Assembly: GCA_036380435.1 (NCBI GenBank)
Contig: DASVES010000508.1
Coordinates: forward strand, 1 to 23,685
DNA: 23,685 nucleotides
Reading direction: 5' to 3'
From: DASQDT01 sp036380435
Lineage (GTDB): Bacteria; Acidobacteriota; Blastocatellia; Pyrinomonadales; Pyrinomonadaceae
The notes under the pieces are model-generated. The model was given only the letters and a program-made list of their open reading frames with translations, did not search any database and was not told where the DNA came from. How positions within the stretch are numbered: the stretch's first letter is position 1; each line of letters starts with the position of its first letter. Shown here piece by piece: positions 14,812 to 22,966 of this stretch. The translations under genes and the position numbers were made by a program.

Positions 14812-14864
14812 AGCGTGGGGCGAAAGTGGAAGCTCGAAAGGCGTCTCCACTTTCGCCCCACGCT
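14812..14864 (+). terminator. Strong hairpin terminator after the PfpI fusion gene
   Basis: A perfect 19-bp stem (14812-14830 with 14846-14864) surrounds a 15-nt loop. It is flanked by AGAAA on the left and TTTCTCTTT on the right, so the A-tract pairs with the T-rich tail. It begins 18 bases after the stop. Confidence 0.8.
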
Positions 14865-15151
14865 TTTCTCTTTCCTCCCGCGCGCACGCCTCACGTAAGT
14901 TCAATTTGAATGAGACCCGTCAGCGAAGCCCGTGCATTCTGACGACACTCCCGCGCGCTGACCGAAACGCACGGGCGAAGAAATCACCCCGCACACGAAC
15001 TGTGAAAACAACTCTCGGCTGCCCCATGCGTCCACCCACGCGCGCGTCCTAAACCTTTAAATCTCAACGTGAAAGTCGGCGCCACGCGGCGGCCGACGTG
15101 CGGCCCGCACGCGCCCCAAGGCGCCCTCTTTCCCCGGCGCGGCGTGGCTGC

Positions 15152-15166
15152 TGGCACGGAGATTGA
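15152..15166 (+). promoter_or_regulatory. Possible sigma54 promoter for the subtilase pair
   Basis: TGGCACG (15152-15158), GAGA and TTGA (15163-15166) fit the -24 element perfectly. They miss the critical C of the -12 GC, so the call is weaker than the others. The predicted start near 15178 leaves about 87 nt to the ATG at 15265. Confidence 0.35.
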
Positions 15167-15264
15167 CAAAGGGAGCGCGGAAAGTCTCGCGACGTTTCGG
15201 GAAAGACATTCATTGATTCATGCGTCGGGACGGAAGAATCATTCGACAGATGGGTGCAATCTAC

Positions 15265-17319
15265 ATGAGCCGAATCGACAACTCTCGCACTGCGGGGCGG
15301 ACACTTGCGTCGCTCCTGCTGCTCATTTCATTAACCTCAAGCCTCTGCGCCGGCGTAGCCGCGGGCGCACGAAAGCCGCAGCGCCGGCCGCGCATCTCCG
15401 CGCCGGCTTCCTACTTGTCGGCGTCCCACGTCGCGAGTGCGCTCTCGTCGAGCGCGGACACGATCAGCGATCCCTATGGCAAGCTGACGACGGATGTGCA
15501 GAAGGAGGCCGGCAAGAAGGGCTGGGACGGGAATGACAAGACGCGCGTCATCGTCCAACTGAGGGACGCCGCGAGCGCGCGGCTCCTCGCCCTGCTCGCG
15601 TCCGGCGGGGCCTCGGTGCGCGCACAGCACCAGTCGCTCGAAGTCCTCATCCTCGACGTGCCGGTGCGGCTCCTCCCGGCGCTCACGCACTTCCGCGAGG
15701 TTGATTCAATCTCCACGGACAGGGAGCTGAAGCCCTCGGGCCACGTCACGGCGACCACAGGGCTTGACGAGGCCGCCGCCGCCTCCTCCTATGGGAAGCT
15801 CGACGCGGCGGGCGTCGGCATCGCCATCCTCGACTCCGGCATCGACGAGTCGCACCCGTCCTTCGCCGTCAAGGGCGACGGCCCCAGCCGCGTCAGGCTC
15901 AGTCTCGACTTCACGGGCGAGGGCCGCACCGACGACCCCTACGGCCACGGCACGCACGTCGCCGCGCTCGCGCTCGGCAACCGCGCGGTCGGCGAAGGCA
16001 AGTACGCCGGCATCGCCTCGAACGCCGACATCCTGAACCTGCGCGTGCTCGACTCCACGGGCGCCGGCACGGTCTCCAGCGTCCTCTCCGCGCTCGAATG
16101 GCTCTACGCCAACCGCACGAAATACAACGTGCGCGTCGTCAACCTTTCCCTGGGCGCGCCGGCCGTCACGTCCTACCGGCTCGACCCGCTCTGCCGCGCC
16201 GCGCGCCGCCTCGTCGCGGCCGGCATCGTGGTCGTCGCCGCCGCCGGCAACGAGGGCAAAGACCGCGACGGCCTCAAGGTCTACGGCGCCGTCCACTCGC
16301 CGGGCATCGAGCCTTCGGTCATCACCGTCGGCGCCACCAACACCTTCGACACTGATTCGCGCGCCGACGACGCCGTGGCCACCTACAGCTCGCGCGGCCC
16401 CACGCGCGGCTACTGGACCGACGCACTCGGCGTGCGCCACTACGACAACTTCGTCAAGCCCGAGATCGTCGCCCCCGGCAACCGCCTCGTCGCGGCGAAG
16501 GCTCGCGACAACTACCTCGTTCGCACATACCCGCACCTCGACGCCACGCGCGCCGGCGGCGCCGCGATGATGTACATGAGCGGCACCTCGATGGCCGCCC
16601 CGCTCGTCGCCGGCGCGGCCGCCGTGCTCGTCAAGGTCAACAACGCTCTGACGCCGAACCTCGCGAAGGCGATTCTGATGTACACGTCGCAACCTTTGGC
16701 CGGCTACAACCAGTTCGAGCAGGGCGCCGGACAACTCAACGTCGAGGGCGCGGCGCGCTTCGCGCTGGGGGTGCGCAAGGACTTCGCCTCCCAACTGCTC
16801 GGCGCGCCGCTCCAGACGACGCACGAGGTCGAAGGGGGCTTGGTGAAGGCCCTGTCGGACGGCCTGAACGGAGCGTCAGCCGGCGCCATCGAGCCGCGCA
16901 CCAACATCAGCGGCCACGGCTTCGCCTGGTCGCAGACACTCGTCATCAACCACGCCGTCGTCTTCGGCGGCGAGTTGCTGACGCGCTGCCAGAACGTTTA
17001 CGGCGGCGGCATCATGATGAGCGACGCCGTCATCGAGAGCGGCGTCACGCAGTCGATCAACCGCACGGTGATGACGCGCGGCATCATGATGAGCGACCAG
17101 ATCGTGACGAGCGACGGCAGCCCGCAGGGCGGCGGCCTCCCCTTCCTGAGCACCGGCATTCTCATGGGCGACGGCATCATGATGAGTGACGGCATCCTCA
17201 TGGGCGACGGGATTCTGATGGGTGATGGAATCCTCATGGGTGATGGCATCCTCATGGGCGACGGCATCCTCATGGGCGACAGCCACCTCGACGGCGACGA
17301 CACCGCCCCCGTGCAGTGA
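15265..17319 (+). CDS. Secreted subtilisin-like (S8) serine protease with C-terminal GILMGD hexad repeats
   Basis: 684 residues from the ATG at 15265. Two earlier in-frame ATGs (15220, 15250) would put a long hydrophilic extension before the signal peptide (hydrophobic about 14-30). An I9-like propeptide (about 93-158: TRVIVQLRDAASARLL) precedes the S8 domain (about 178-495). The triad is Asp190 (AILDSGID), His228 (YGHGTHVA) and Ser442 (SGTSMAAP), with oxyanion Asn329. A conserved SQPLAGYNQFEQGAGQLNVEGA block and a beta-rich region follow. The C-terminus has seven consecutive six-residue repeats (631-672; six GILMGD and one GIMMSD), with isolated GIMMSD copies at about 582 and 606. It ends DGDDTAPVQ with no anchor. 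The gene is 28 bases upstream of a paralogue. Start choice is moderately certain. Confidence 0.88.
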   Translation: MSRIDNSRTAGRTLASLLLLISLTSSLCAGVAAGARKPQRRPRISAPASYLSASHVASALSSSADTISDPYGKLTTDVQKEAGKKGWDGNDKTRVIVQLRDAASARLLALLASGGASVRAQHQSLEVLILDVPVRLLPALTHFREVDSISTDRELKPSGHVTATTGLDEAAAASSYGKLDAAGVGIAILDSGIDESHPSFAVKGDGPSRVRLSLDFTGEGRTDDPYGHGTHVAALALGNRAVGEGKYAGIASNADILNLRVLDSTGAGTVSSVLSALEWLYANRTKYNVRVVNLSLGAPAVTSYRLDPLCRAARRLVAAGIVVVAAAGNEGKDRDGLKVYGAVHSPGIEPSVITVGATNTFDTDSRADDAVATYSSRGPTRGYWTDALGVRHYDNFVKPEIVAPGNRLVAAKARDNYLVRTYPHLDATRAGGAAMMYMSGTSMAAPLVAGAAAVLVKVNNALTPNLAKAILMYTSQPLAGYNQFEQGAGQLNVEGAARFALGVRKDFASQLLGAPLQTTHEVEGGLVKALSDGLNGASAGAIEPRTNISGHGFAWSQTLVINHAVVFGGELLTRCQNVYGGGIMMSDAVIESGVTQSINRTVMTRGIMMSDQIVTSDGSPQGGGLPFLSTGILMGDGIMMSDGILMGDGILMGDGILMGDGILMGDGILMGDSHLDGDDTAPVQ
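17155..17280 (+). repeat. 18-bp coding tandem repeat, 7 units (GILMGD hexads)
   Basis: Exactly 126 bp are made of seven 18-bp units, each coding Gly-Ile-Leu/Met-Met-Gly/Ser-Asp. Units differ mainly at synonymous third positions (GGC/GGG/GGA, ATC/ATT, CTC/CTG, GAC/GAT), so protein sequence rather than DNA identity appears conserved. Confidence 0.95.
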
Positions 17320-17347
17320 AGAAAGTAAACGAACGGACAAAACGATC

Positions 17348-19603
17348 ATGAGTAACCTACACACAATTCGCCGGGGCGCCTCTCTGACCCTGACCCTGAT
17401 TCTGCTCGGCGGCGCGCTCGCCGGGGGGACGCGTCTCGTCGTCCCGGCGGGCGCGCAGTCAGGGCCGGGCGGCTCGTCCGGCTCTTCGGGGTCGTCGCAG
17501 AAGATTAAAGTGGGCGCCGACCTGCGCAGGAAGGCGAAGGAGGCCCCGGCCTTGCGCGTCAACGTCATCGTGCAGCCCGCGGGCGCGTGGACTGTTTCGC
17601 TCGACTCCGACCTCAAGGGGAAGGACGCGGCCGTCAGGGACGCCCGCCAGAACTTCTCCGCGCGCTCCGTCGAGATGTACGCCTCCGAGGTGGAGAACAT
17701 CGCCAATCGCGACGACGTGGCCTACGTCTCGCTCGACCGCGAGGTGAAGAAGCTCGGCCACGTTTCGCTCACGACGGGCGCCGACGCCGCGCGCTCGATG
17801 GGCGGCTCGACCGTCTACGACGGCGCCGGCATCGGCATCGCCGTGCTCGACTCCGGCATCGACCCGAACCACGTCGCCCCCAAGAACGAGAGCCTATCGG
17901 TGTCACGCGTCGCCGCGAGCGTGGACTTCACGGGCGAGGGCCGCACCACCGACCCCTACGGCCACGGCACGCACGTCGCCTCCATCGCCGCCGGCAACGG
18001 CAAGGTCGCCTCCGACGCCTACCGCGGTATCGCGCCGGCCGCGCGCCTCCTCAACCTGCGCGTGCTCGGCGCCGACGGCCGAGGCACGACGAGCAGCCTC
18101 CTCAACGCGCTCGACTGGGTGATGACGAACCGCGCGGCCCACAACATCCGCGTCGTCAATCTTTCTCTGGGCACCGCGGCCGTCGATTCCTACCTCAACG
18201 ACCCGCTGTGTCTGGCCGTGCGCCGGCTCGTGGACGCCGGCATCGTCGTCGTCGCCGCGGCCGGCAACGAGGGCAAGGACGCCTCGGGGAACAAAATCTA
18301 CGGGCAGATTCACTCGCCCGGCAACGACCCTTCAGTGATTACCGTCGGCGCCTCGAACTCCTTCGGCACCGACACGCGCTCGGACGACGCCATGACCACC
18401 TACAGCTCGCGCGGCCCCACGCGCAGCTTCTGGATCGACGCGCAGGGCGTCAAGCATTACGACAACCTCATCAAGCCCGACCTCGTCGCCCCCGGCAACA
18501 AAATCATCTCGGCGCAGGCGGCCGGTAATTACCTAGTGTCGAGCAACCCCGTGCTCGACGCCGACGTGAGCGGCAACGCCGCCCGCGACCAGATGTACCT
18601 GAACGGCACGTCGATGGCGACGCCCGTCGTCGCGGGCGCCGCGGCCCTTCTACTCCAGGCTAACCCTTCCTTGACGCCCAACCTCGTCAAGGCGATCCTG
18701 ATGTACACGTCGCAGCCTCTGGCCGGCTACAACCAGTTCGAGCAGGGCGCCGGACAGATCAACATCGAGGGCGCGATGCGTCTGGCCCGGCTCGTCCGCA
18801 CCGACCTGACCTCGGCCACGCCCGTCGGCACGCCCATGCTGACGGGGGCCGCGCCCGCCGCGCAGACCACAATCGCCGGCTACACCTTCCTGTGGGCGCA
18901 GGGCCTCATCCTCGATCACACCTTCGTCACGGGCCAGAATCTCATCACGCAGTATCAGGGCATCTACGGCACGGGCGTGATGCTCTCCGACGCGACCCTG
19001 CTTTCGAGCGGGGTGCTGATGGGCGACGGCGTGATGATGAGCGACGGCGTGATGATGAGCGACAACATCCTGACGAGCGCCGGCATCACTTTCAGCGAAG
19101 GCACGATCTTCATCCCCACGAACCGGCTCTACTGCGACGGCGTGCTACTCTCGGACGGCGTGTTGATGGGCGACGGTGTTCTCATGGGCGATGGCGTGCT
19201 GATGGGCGACGGCGTGCTGATGGGCGACCACGTGCTGATGAGTGACATCGCCTCGCAGGCGGGGGCGGCCATCATCTCGGGCGACCCCGGCCCGTTGATG
19301 GGCGTCGTCAAAGAGACGCTGCCCGGCGCACCGCTCAGCCTCGCGGTGTCGGCCGTCTCGTCGAGTCAGCTCAAGCTCACCTGGAAGGACGGCTCGGCCA
19401 ACGAGGACGGCTTCCAGCTCGAGCGTTGCGCCGGCTCGAACTGCACCAACTTCGCGCAGGTGGCGACCGTCGCCGCCAACACGATTACCTACTCGAATAG
19501 CGGCCTCACCAAAAATACGACCTACCGTTATCGCCTCCGCGCCTACAACGGGGCCGGCTACTCGTCCTACACGGCCATCGTCAGCAAGGCCACCCCGAGG
19601 TAG
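17348..19603 (+). CDS. Secreted subtilisin-like (S8) serine protease with GVLMGD hexad repeats and a fibronectin type III domain
   Basis: 751 residues from the ATG at 17348, followed by an RRG stretch and a hydrophobic signal core ending PAGAQS (about 38). The frame is open further up, but there it overlaps the first protease's repeats. The prosegment (about 65-135) is unlike that of the first protease. The S8 domain (about 155-480) has Asp168 (AVLDSGID), His206 (YGHGTHVA), Asn307 (AAGNEG) and Ser422 (NGTSMATP). The shared SQPLAGYNQFEQGAGQINIEGA block leads into two hexad arrays: about 543-590 (eight units, some degenerate) and 598-633 (GVLLSD, four GVLMGD, HVLMSD). A fibronectin type III domain (about 660-750) ends the protein. 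It is probably exported and co-transcribed with the first protease. It differs in using Val where the first uses Ile in the repeats. Confidence 0.9.
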   Translation: MSNLHTIRRGASLTLTLILLGGALAGGTRLVVPAGAQSGPGGSSGSSGSSQKIKVGADLRRKAKEAPALRVNVIVQPAGAWTVSLDSDLKGKDAAVRDARQNFSARSVEMYASEVENIANRDDVAYVSLDREVKKLGHVSLTTGADAARSMGGSTVYDGAGIGIAVLDSGIDPNHVAPKNESLSVSRVAASVDFTGEGRTTDPYGHGTHVASIAAGNGKVASDAYRGIAPAARLLNLRVLGADGRGTTSSLLNALDWVMTNRAAHNIRVVNLSLGTAAVDSYLNDPLCLAVRRLVDAGIVVVAAAGNEGKDASGNKIYGQIHSPGNDPSVITVGASNSFGTDTRSDDAMTTYSSRGPTRSFWIDAQGVKHYDNLIKPDLVAPGNKIISAQAAGNYLVSSNPVLDADVSGNAARDQMYLNGTSMATPVVAGAAALLLQANPSLTPNLVKAILMYTSQPLAGYNQFEQGAGQINIEGAMRLARLVRTDLTSATPVGTPMLTGAAPAAQTTIAGYTFLWAQGLILDHTFVTGQNLITQYQGIYGTGVMLSDATLLSSGVLMGDGVMMSDGVMMSDNILTSAGITFSEGTIFIPTNRLYCDGVLLSDGVLMGDGVLMGDGVLMGDGVLMGDHVLMSDIASQAGAAIISGDPGPLMGVVKETLPGAPLSLAVSAVSSSQLKLTWKDGSANEDGFQLERCAGSNCTNFAQVATVAANTITYSNSGLTKNTTYRYRLRAYNGAGYSSYTAIVSKATPR
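18974..19246 (+). repeat. 18-bp coding tandem repeats in the second protease
   Basis: Two blocks lie at 18974-19117 (eight hexads, several degenerate) and 19139-19246 (six hexads, four identical GVLMGD), separated by a 7-residue interruption. Third-position differences between units indicate selection on the protein. Confidence 0.9.
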
Positions 19604-19681
19604 ACCGGGCGCCGCGGGGGCGCCGCCGGGTGTCGTTAACACTCGGCCGCGCCGGCCACCGCAGCCCAACCGAATCTCTCG

Positions 19682-19717
19682 GCCCCCGCCCGTTCAGAAG
19701 TTGAACCGGGCGGGGGC
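19682..19717 (+). terminator. GC-rich hairpin, possible terminator of the protease operon
   Basis: GCCCCCGCCCGTTCA (19682-19696) pairs with TGAACCGGGCGGGGGC (19702-19717), with one bulged base and a 5-nt loop. There is no T-run, so termination would need Rho or differ from the standard type. Confidence 0.5.
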
Positions 19718-19855
19718 GCCCTCGTTCACCGCCGCCCGGTCAGGCCATCAAACTGACGCGCCAAACTGACGCGCTCGACCCGCCCCGCCACTCCAAGGGC
19801 CGACACGGCCCCGCATAAACATTCTGAAATCGACCCTGTAAAGATTCGACGCCGG

Positions 19856-19870
19856 AGGCACGGGCGTTGC
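19856..19870 (+). promoter_or_regulatory. Sigma54 (-24/-12) promoter candidate for the GGDEF/EAL gene
   Basis: AGGCACG (19856-19862), GGCG and TTGCA (19867-19871) match the TGGCACG-N4-TTGCA consensus except for the first base. GG and GC are correctly spaced. The predicted start near 19882 leaves a leader of about 89 nt. Confidence 0.55.
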
Positions 19871-19970
19871 ACTACAGTTTTAGACGCGGCTCGCATTGCG
19901 GGCCGTGCGCCCCTCGCCCAGTCGAACTCTAGCTCATCGCTCCCGACCTCGCGGAAGGTGGCCTGCTAAC

Positions 19971-22448
19971 TTGTACAGACCGCGTCTTTCAAAACCGTTC
20001 ATGTGGCTGACGATTGCCGCCGGCGCGGCCGTCTGCCTGCACGCGGCGCGCGAAATTGCGGCCGGCCAACTCGACTACCGCTTCCTGCTCCTCGCCGCCG
20101 CCACGCTCGGCATCGGCTCCCGCATCTCCATCAAAATCCCCCACGACAAGGGGCAGATTTCCGTCTCTGACACCTTCATCTTTCTCGCCATCCTGCTCTT
20201 CGGGCCGGGGCCGGCCGTGCTGCTCGCCGCGACCGAGTCGTTCTGCTCTTCGCTCCGCTTCTGCAAGCATCGCGTCACGGTCTTCTTCAACGCGGCGGTG
20301 ATGGCCGTCTCGACGTTTTTGACCGTCTATCTGCTCCAGCTTTGTTTCGGGTCGGTCGCCGACCTGCGCGGCGGCTACTCGGCCGTCTACATCGTCGGCA
20401 TCTGCTTCGTCGGGTTCGTGCAGTACGTGCTCAACTCGGGGCTGATCGCGCTCGGCTACGCGCTCAAAAACGACCAGCCACTCTGGACGACCTGGCACAA
20501 ACACTTCCTCTGGACTTCCGTCTCCTACTTCGCGGGCGCCTCGGCCGCCGGCTTTATCACGCGCCTCATCGACGCCTCCGGCTTCTACGCCCTGCTCGCC
20601 ACGGCGCCCATCGTCGCCATCGTTTACATCACCTACACCACCTACCTGAAAAACGTCGAAGTCGCGCAAGCGCAGGCCGAGCAGGCCGAGCGGCACATGG
20701 GCGCGCTGCGCGAATCCGAGGAACGTTTCCGCAGCGTGTTCGATCAGGCGGCCGGCATGGCGCTCGTCTCGGCCGAGGGGCGCTGGGTGAGGGTCAACCG
20801 CTCCCTGTGCGAGATGCTCGGCTACGAAGAGCACGAGTTGCTCGCTACTGACTTCCAAGCCACCACGCACCCGGACGACCTCGGGCCGATGCTCGGCGAA
20901 GTGGCCCGCCTGCTCGAAGGCCGCATCGACCGCTTCCAGTTTGAACAGCGATTCCTCCACCGCAGGGGGCAGGAGATGTGGGCGCTCCTGAGCGTCTCGC
21001 TCGTGCATCACGCGCAGGCCGCCACGCACGAGCTGATCTTCCAGATTCAGGACATCACCGACCGCAAGCGCGCCGAGGAGCGACTGATCCACGACGCCTT
21101 CCACGACGTGCTCACGGGCCTCCCGAACCGCGCCCTCTTCATCGACCACCTCAAGCTCTCCGTCGAGCGCGCCAAGCGCCGCGACAAACGCCTCTTCGCC
21201 GTCCTCTTCCTCGACCTCGACCGCTTCAAGGTCATCAACGACTCTCTGGGCCACATGGTCGGCGACCAGCTCCTCATCGGCATCGCGCGCCGGTTGGAGA
21301 CCTGCCTGCGCCCCGGCGACACGGTCGCCCGCCTCGGCGGCGACGAGTTCACCGTGCTGCTCGAAGACCTGACGGGGCCGGGCGAGGCCATCGAGGTGGC
21401 CGAGCGGCTCCAGAAGGAGCTGTGCCTGCCCTTCAACCTGAACGGCAACGAGGTCTTCACCACCGTCAGCATCGGCATCGCGCTCTCGACTACCGGCTAC
21501 GAGCGGGCCGAGGAGGTTCTGCGCGACGCCGACACGGCCATGTACCGCGCCAAGACTTTGGGCAAGGCCCGCCACGAGGTCTTCGACAAGGCCATGCACA
21601 CGCGGGCGCTGAACCTGCTTCAGGTGGAGACGGACTTGCGCCGCGCCGTCGAGCGCGACGAGTTCGTACTCCACTACCAGCCCATCGTTTCGGTCGGCAC
21701 GGGCGAGGTGCGCGGCTTCGAGGCGCTCATCAGATGGCAGCACCCCGAGCGCGGCTTCGTCTCGCCGATGGACTTCATCCCCATCGCCGAGGAGACGGGG
21801 ATCATCGCGCAGATCGGGAAGTGGGTTTTGGAGGAGGCGTGCCGGCAGGCGCGCGCGTGGCAGAAGAAGTTTCCCGCCCACCCGCCGCTTCAGATGAGCG
21901 TCAACCTCTCGGGCAAGCAGTTTATGAAGTCCGACCTGATCGGACAGGTGCGCGCCGCACTCGCCGCCACGGGCCTCGACCCCCGCACTCTCAAACTCGA
22001 AATTACCGAGAGCATCATGATGGAGAATATCGAGACGGCGGCCGAGACCCTCGGCCAACTGCGCGCCCTCGGCCTCCAGCTCTCCATCGACGACTTCGGC
22101 ACCGGCTACTCAAGCCTGAGCTATCTCCACCGCTTCCCCATCTCGACGCTCAAGATCGACCGCTCCTTCGTCGGCCGCATGGACGCCACGGGCGATAACG
22201 CCGAGATCGTTCGCACCATCATCATGCTGGCGCGCAACCTCGACATGGACGTGGTGGCCGAAGGCGTCGAGACCGAGGGGCAGCTCACACAGCTCAAGGC
22301 GCTCGGCTGCGAGTACGCGCAAGGGTTCCTCTTCTCTCGTCCCCTCGACGCGCGCGCCGCCGAGTCGCTCCTCGAAGAGCATGAGTCCTCCCGCCGCGCC
22401 GCGCCCGCGCTGGACTGGCCCGCCGTCATCGTCACCCGCGACATGTAG
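19971..22448 (+). CDS. Membrane PAS-GGDEF-EAL cyclic-di-GMP cyclase/phosphodiesterase
   Basis: 825 residues if started at the TTG at 19971, preceded by GGAAGGTGG about 9 bases away. The frame extends to a TTG at 19896, and an ATG at 20001 is another option. About seven hydrophobic segments (about 10-225) form a membrane sensor with the GQISVSDTFIFLAILLFGPGPAVLLA pattern. A PAS domain (about 246-370) follows, then GGDEF (motif 456-460, intact) with an RxxD inhibitory site five residues before it (RPGD). The EAL domain has EAL at 584-586, NLSGKQF, ITES, IDDFGTGYSSLSYLHRFP, KIDRSF and AEGVET, with all usual metal and catalytic positions. Both c-di-GMP synthesis and breakdown are therefore possible, and the net activity cannot be told. 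It is monocistronic behind a sigma54-like site. Confidence 0.93.
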   Translation: MYRPRLSKPFMWLTIAAGAAVCLHAAREIAAGQLDYRFLLLAAATLGIGSRISIKIPHDKGQISVSDTFIFLAILLFGPGPAVLLAATESFCSSLRFCKHRVTVFFNAAVMAVSTFLTVYLLQLCFGSVADLRGGYSAVYIVGICFVGFVQYVLNSGLIALGYALKNDQPLWTTWHKHFLWTSVSYFAGASAAGFITRLIDASGFYALLATAPIVAIVYITYTTYLKNVEVAQAQAEQAERHMGALRESEERFRSVFDQAAGMALVSAEGRWVRVNRSLCEMLGYEEHELLATDFQATTHPDDLGPMLGEVARLLEGRIDRFQFEQRFLHRRGQEMWALLSVSLVHHAQAATHELIFQIQDITDRKRAEERLIHDAFHDVLTGLPNRALFIDHLKLSVERAKRRDKRLFAVLFLDLDRFKVINDSLGHMVGDQLLIGIARRLETCLRPGDTVARLGGDEFTVLLEDLTGPGEAIEVAERLQKELCLPFNLNGNEVFTTVSIGIALSTTGYERAEEVLRDADTAMYRAKTLGKARHEVFDKAMHTRALNLLQVETDLRRAVERDEFVLHYQPIVSVGTGEVRGFEALIRWQHPERGFVSPMDFIPIAEETGIIAQIGKWVLEEACRQARAWQKKFPAHPPLQMSVNLSGKQFMKSDLIGQVRAALAATGLDPRTLKLEITESIMMENIETAAETLGQLRALGLQLSIDDFGTGYSSLSYLHRFPISTLKIDRSFVGRMDATGDNAEIVRTIIMLARNLDMDVVAEGVETEGQLTQLKALGCEYAQGFLFSRPLDARAAESLLEEHESSRRAAPALDWPAVIVTRDM

Positions 22449-22521
22449 AGTGCTGCGCGCCCGCCCCGAAGGAGCGTCCGGCGCGGGAACAGGGAAGACG
22501 CTTCATGCACGGCGCGCTTCT

Positions 22522-22550
22522 TTACCGCCGCCGCCCCCCGCGTCTAAACT
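22522..22550 (+). promoter_or_regulatory. Weak promoter candidate close to the SET gene start
   Basis: TTTACC near 22521-22526, an 18-nt spacer and TAAACT (22545-22550) lie so that the ATG at 22558 is 7 bases after the -10. If real, the transcript would be leaderless, consistent with the lack of a ribosome-binding site. Confidence 0.25.
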
Positions 22551-22557
22551 GCTCCAC

Positions 22558-22959
22558 ATGGACGACACAGCCTTCGAGGTTAAGCCGAGCCGCATCCACG
22601 GCCGAGGACTCTACGCGCGCGCACTCGTCCCGGCCCGGCGGAAGATGGGCGAGCTGGGCGGCGAGCGGATCACGAGGCGCGAGGCCCGCCGGCGCGCGCG
22701 TGAATCCGACTGCATCACCATCGTCGAATTCGAGGACGGCACGGCCCTCGACGCCTCCAGCGGCGGCACACACTTCCGCTACGTCAACCACTCCTGCACG
22801 CCCAACACCTTCATGCGCTGCATCCGCGGGCGCGTCGAATTCTACGCCCTGCGTCAGATCAACCCCGGCGAGGAGCTGACCTGCAACTACGGTGAGACGC
22901 ACCACGACGGCGCCCTCCCCTGCCGCTGCGGCAGCGCCCGATGCAGAGGGAGCATCTGA
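22558..22959 (+). CDS. SET-domain protein (putative protein lysine methyltransferase)
   Basis: 133 residues. The frame is open upstream, but the ATG at 22558 gives a protein starting right before the SET motif RIHGRGLYA. The SET core is readable: THFRYVNHSCTPNTFM (the NHSCxPN pseudoknot motif, about 80-95) and INPGEELTCNYGE (GEELTxxY), then a post-SET cysteine cluster CRCGSARCRG (about 122-131) that, with the NHSC cysteine, would bind zinc. SET enzymes transfer methyl from S-adenosylmethionine to lysine. In bacteria they occur sporadically and targets are mostly unknown. The Asp usually in the DY pair is Asn here (CNYGE). No ribosome-binding site is visible. The gene is alone, followed by a heptamer inverted repeat. 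Confidence 0.88.
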   Translation: MDDTAFEVKPSRIHGRGLYARALVPARRKMGELGGERITRREARRRARESDCITIVEFEDGTALDASSGGTHFRYVNHSCTPNTFMRCIRGRVEFYALRQINPGEELTCNYGETHHDGALPCRCGSARCRGSI

Positions 22960-22966
22960 ACGGGCA

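Larger units (their letters stand above)
14794..15264. other. Intergenic region with terminator and candidate sigma54 site
   Basis: 471 bases. It holds the terminator at 14812-14864, a further GCCCGTGC/GCACGGGC inverted repeat (14928-14935 with 14969-14976) and the sigma54-like site at 15152-15166. Short frames here lack starts or coding character. Confidence 0.6.
19604..19970. other. Intergenic region with hairpins and candidate sigma54 site
   Basis: 367 bases between the second protease and the cyclic-di-GMP gene. It contains a GGCGCC...GGCGCC hairpin near 19611, the hairpin at 19682-19717 and the sigma54 site at 19856-19870. No coding frame with a good start is seen. Confidence 0.6.

Noticed and set aside
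16998..17303. Minus-strand frame translating to SPMRMP-type repeats
   Set aside because: It is the antisense of the GILMGD-coding repeats. The synonymous-site variation fits selection on the plus-strand frame.
19989..22058. 689-residue minus-strand open frame opposite the GGDEF/EAL gene
   Set aside because: Low-information GC-rich translation, exactly antisense to a gene with complete PAS, GGDEF and EAL motifs.
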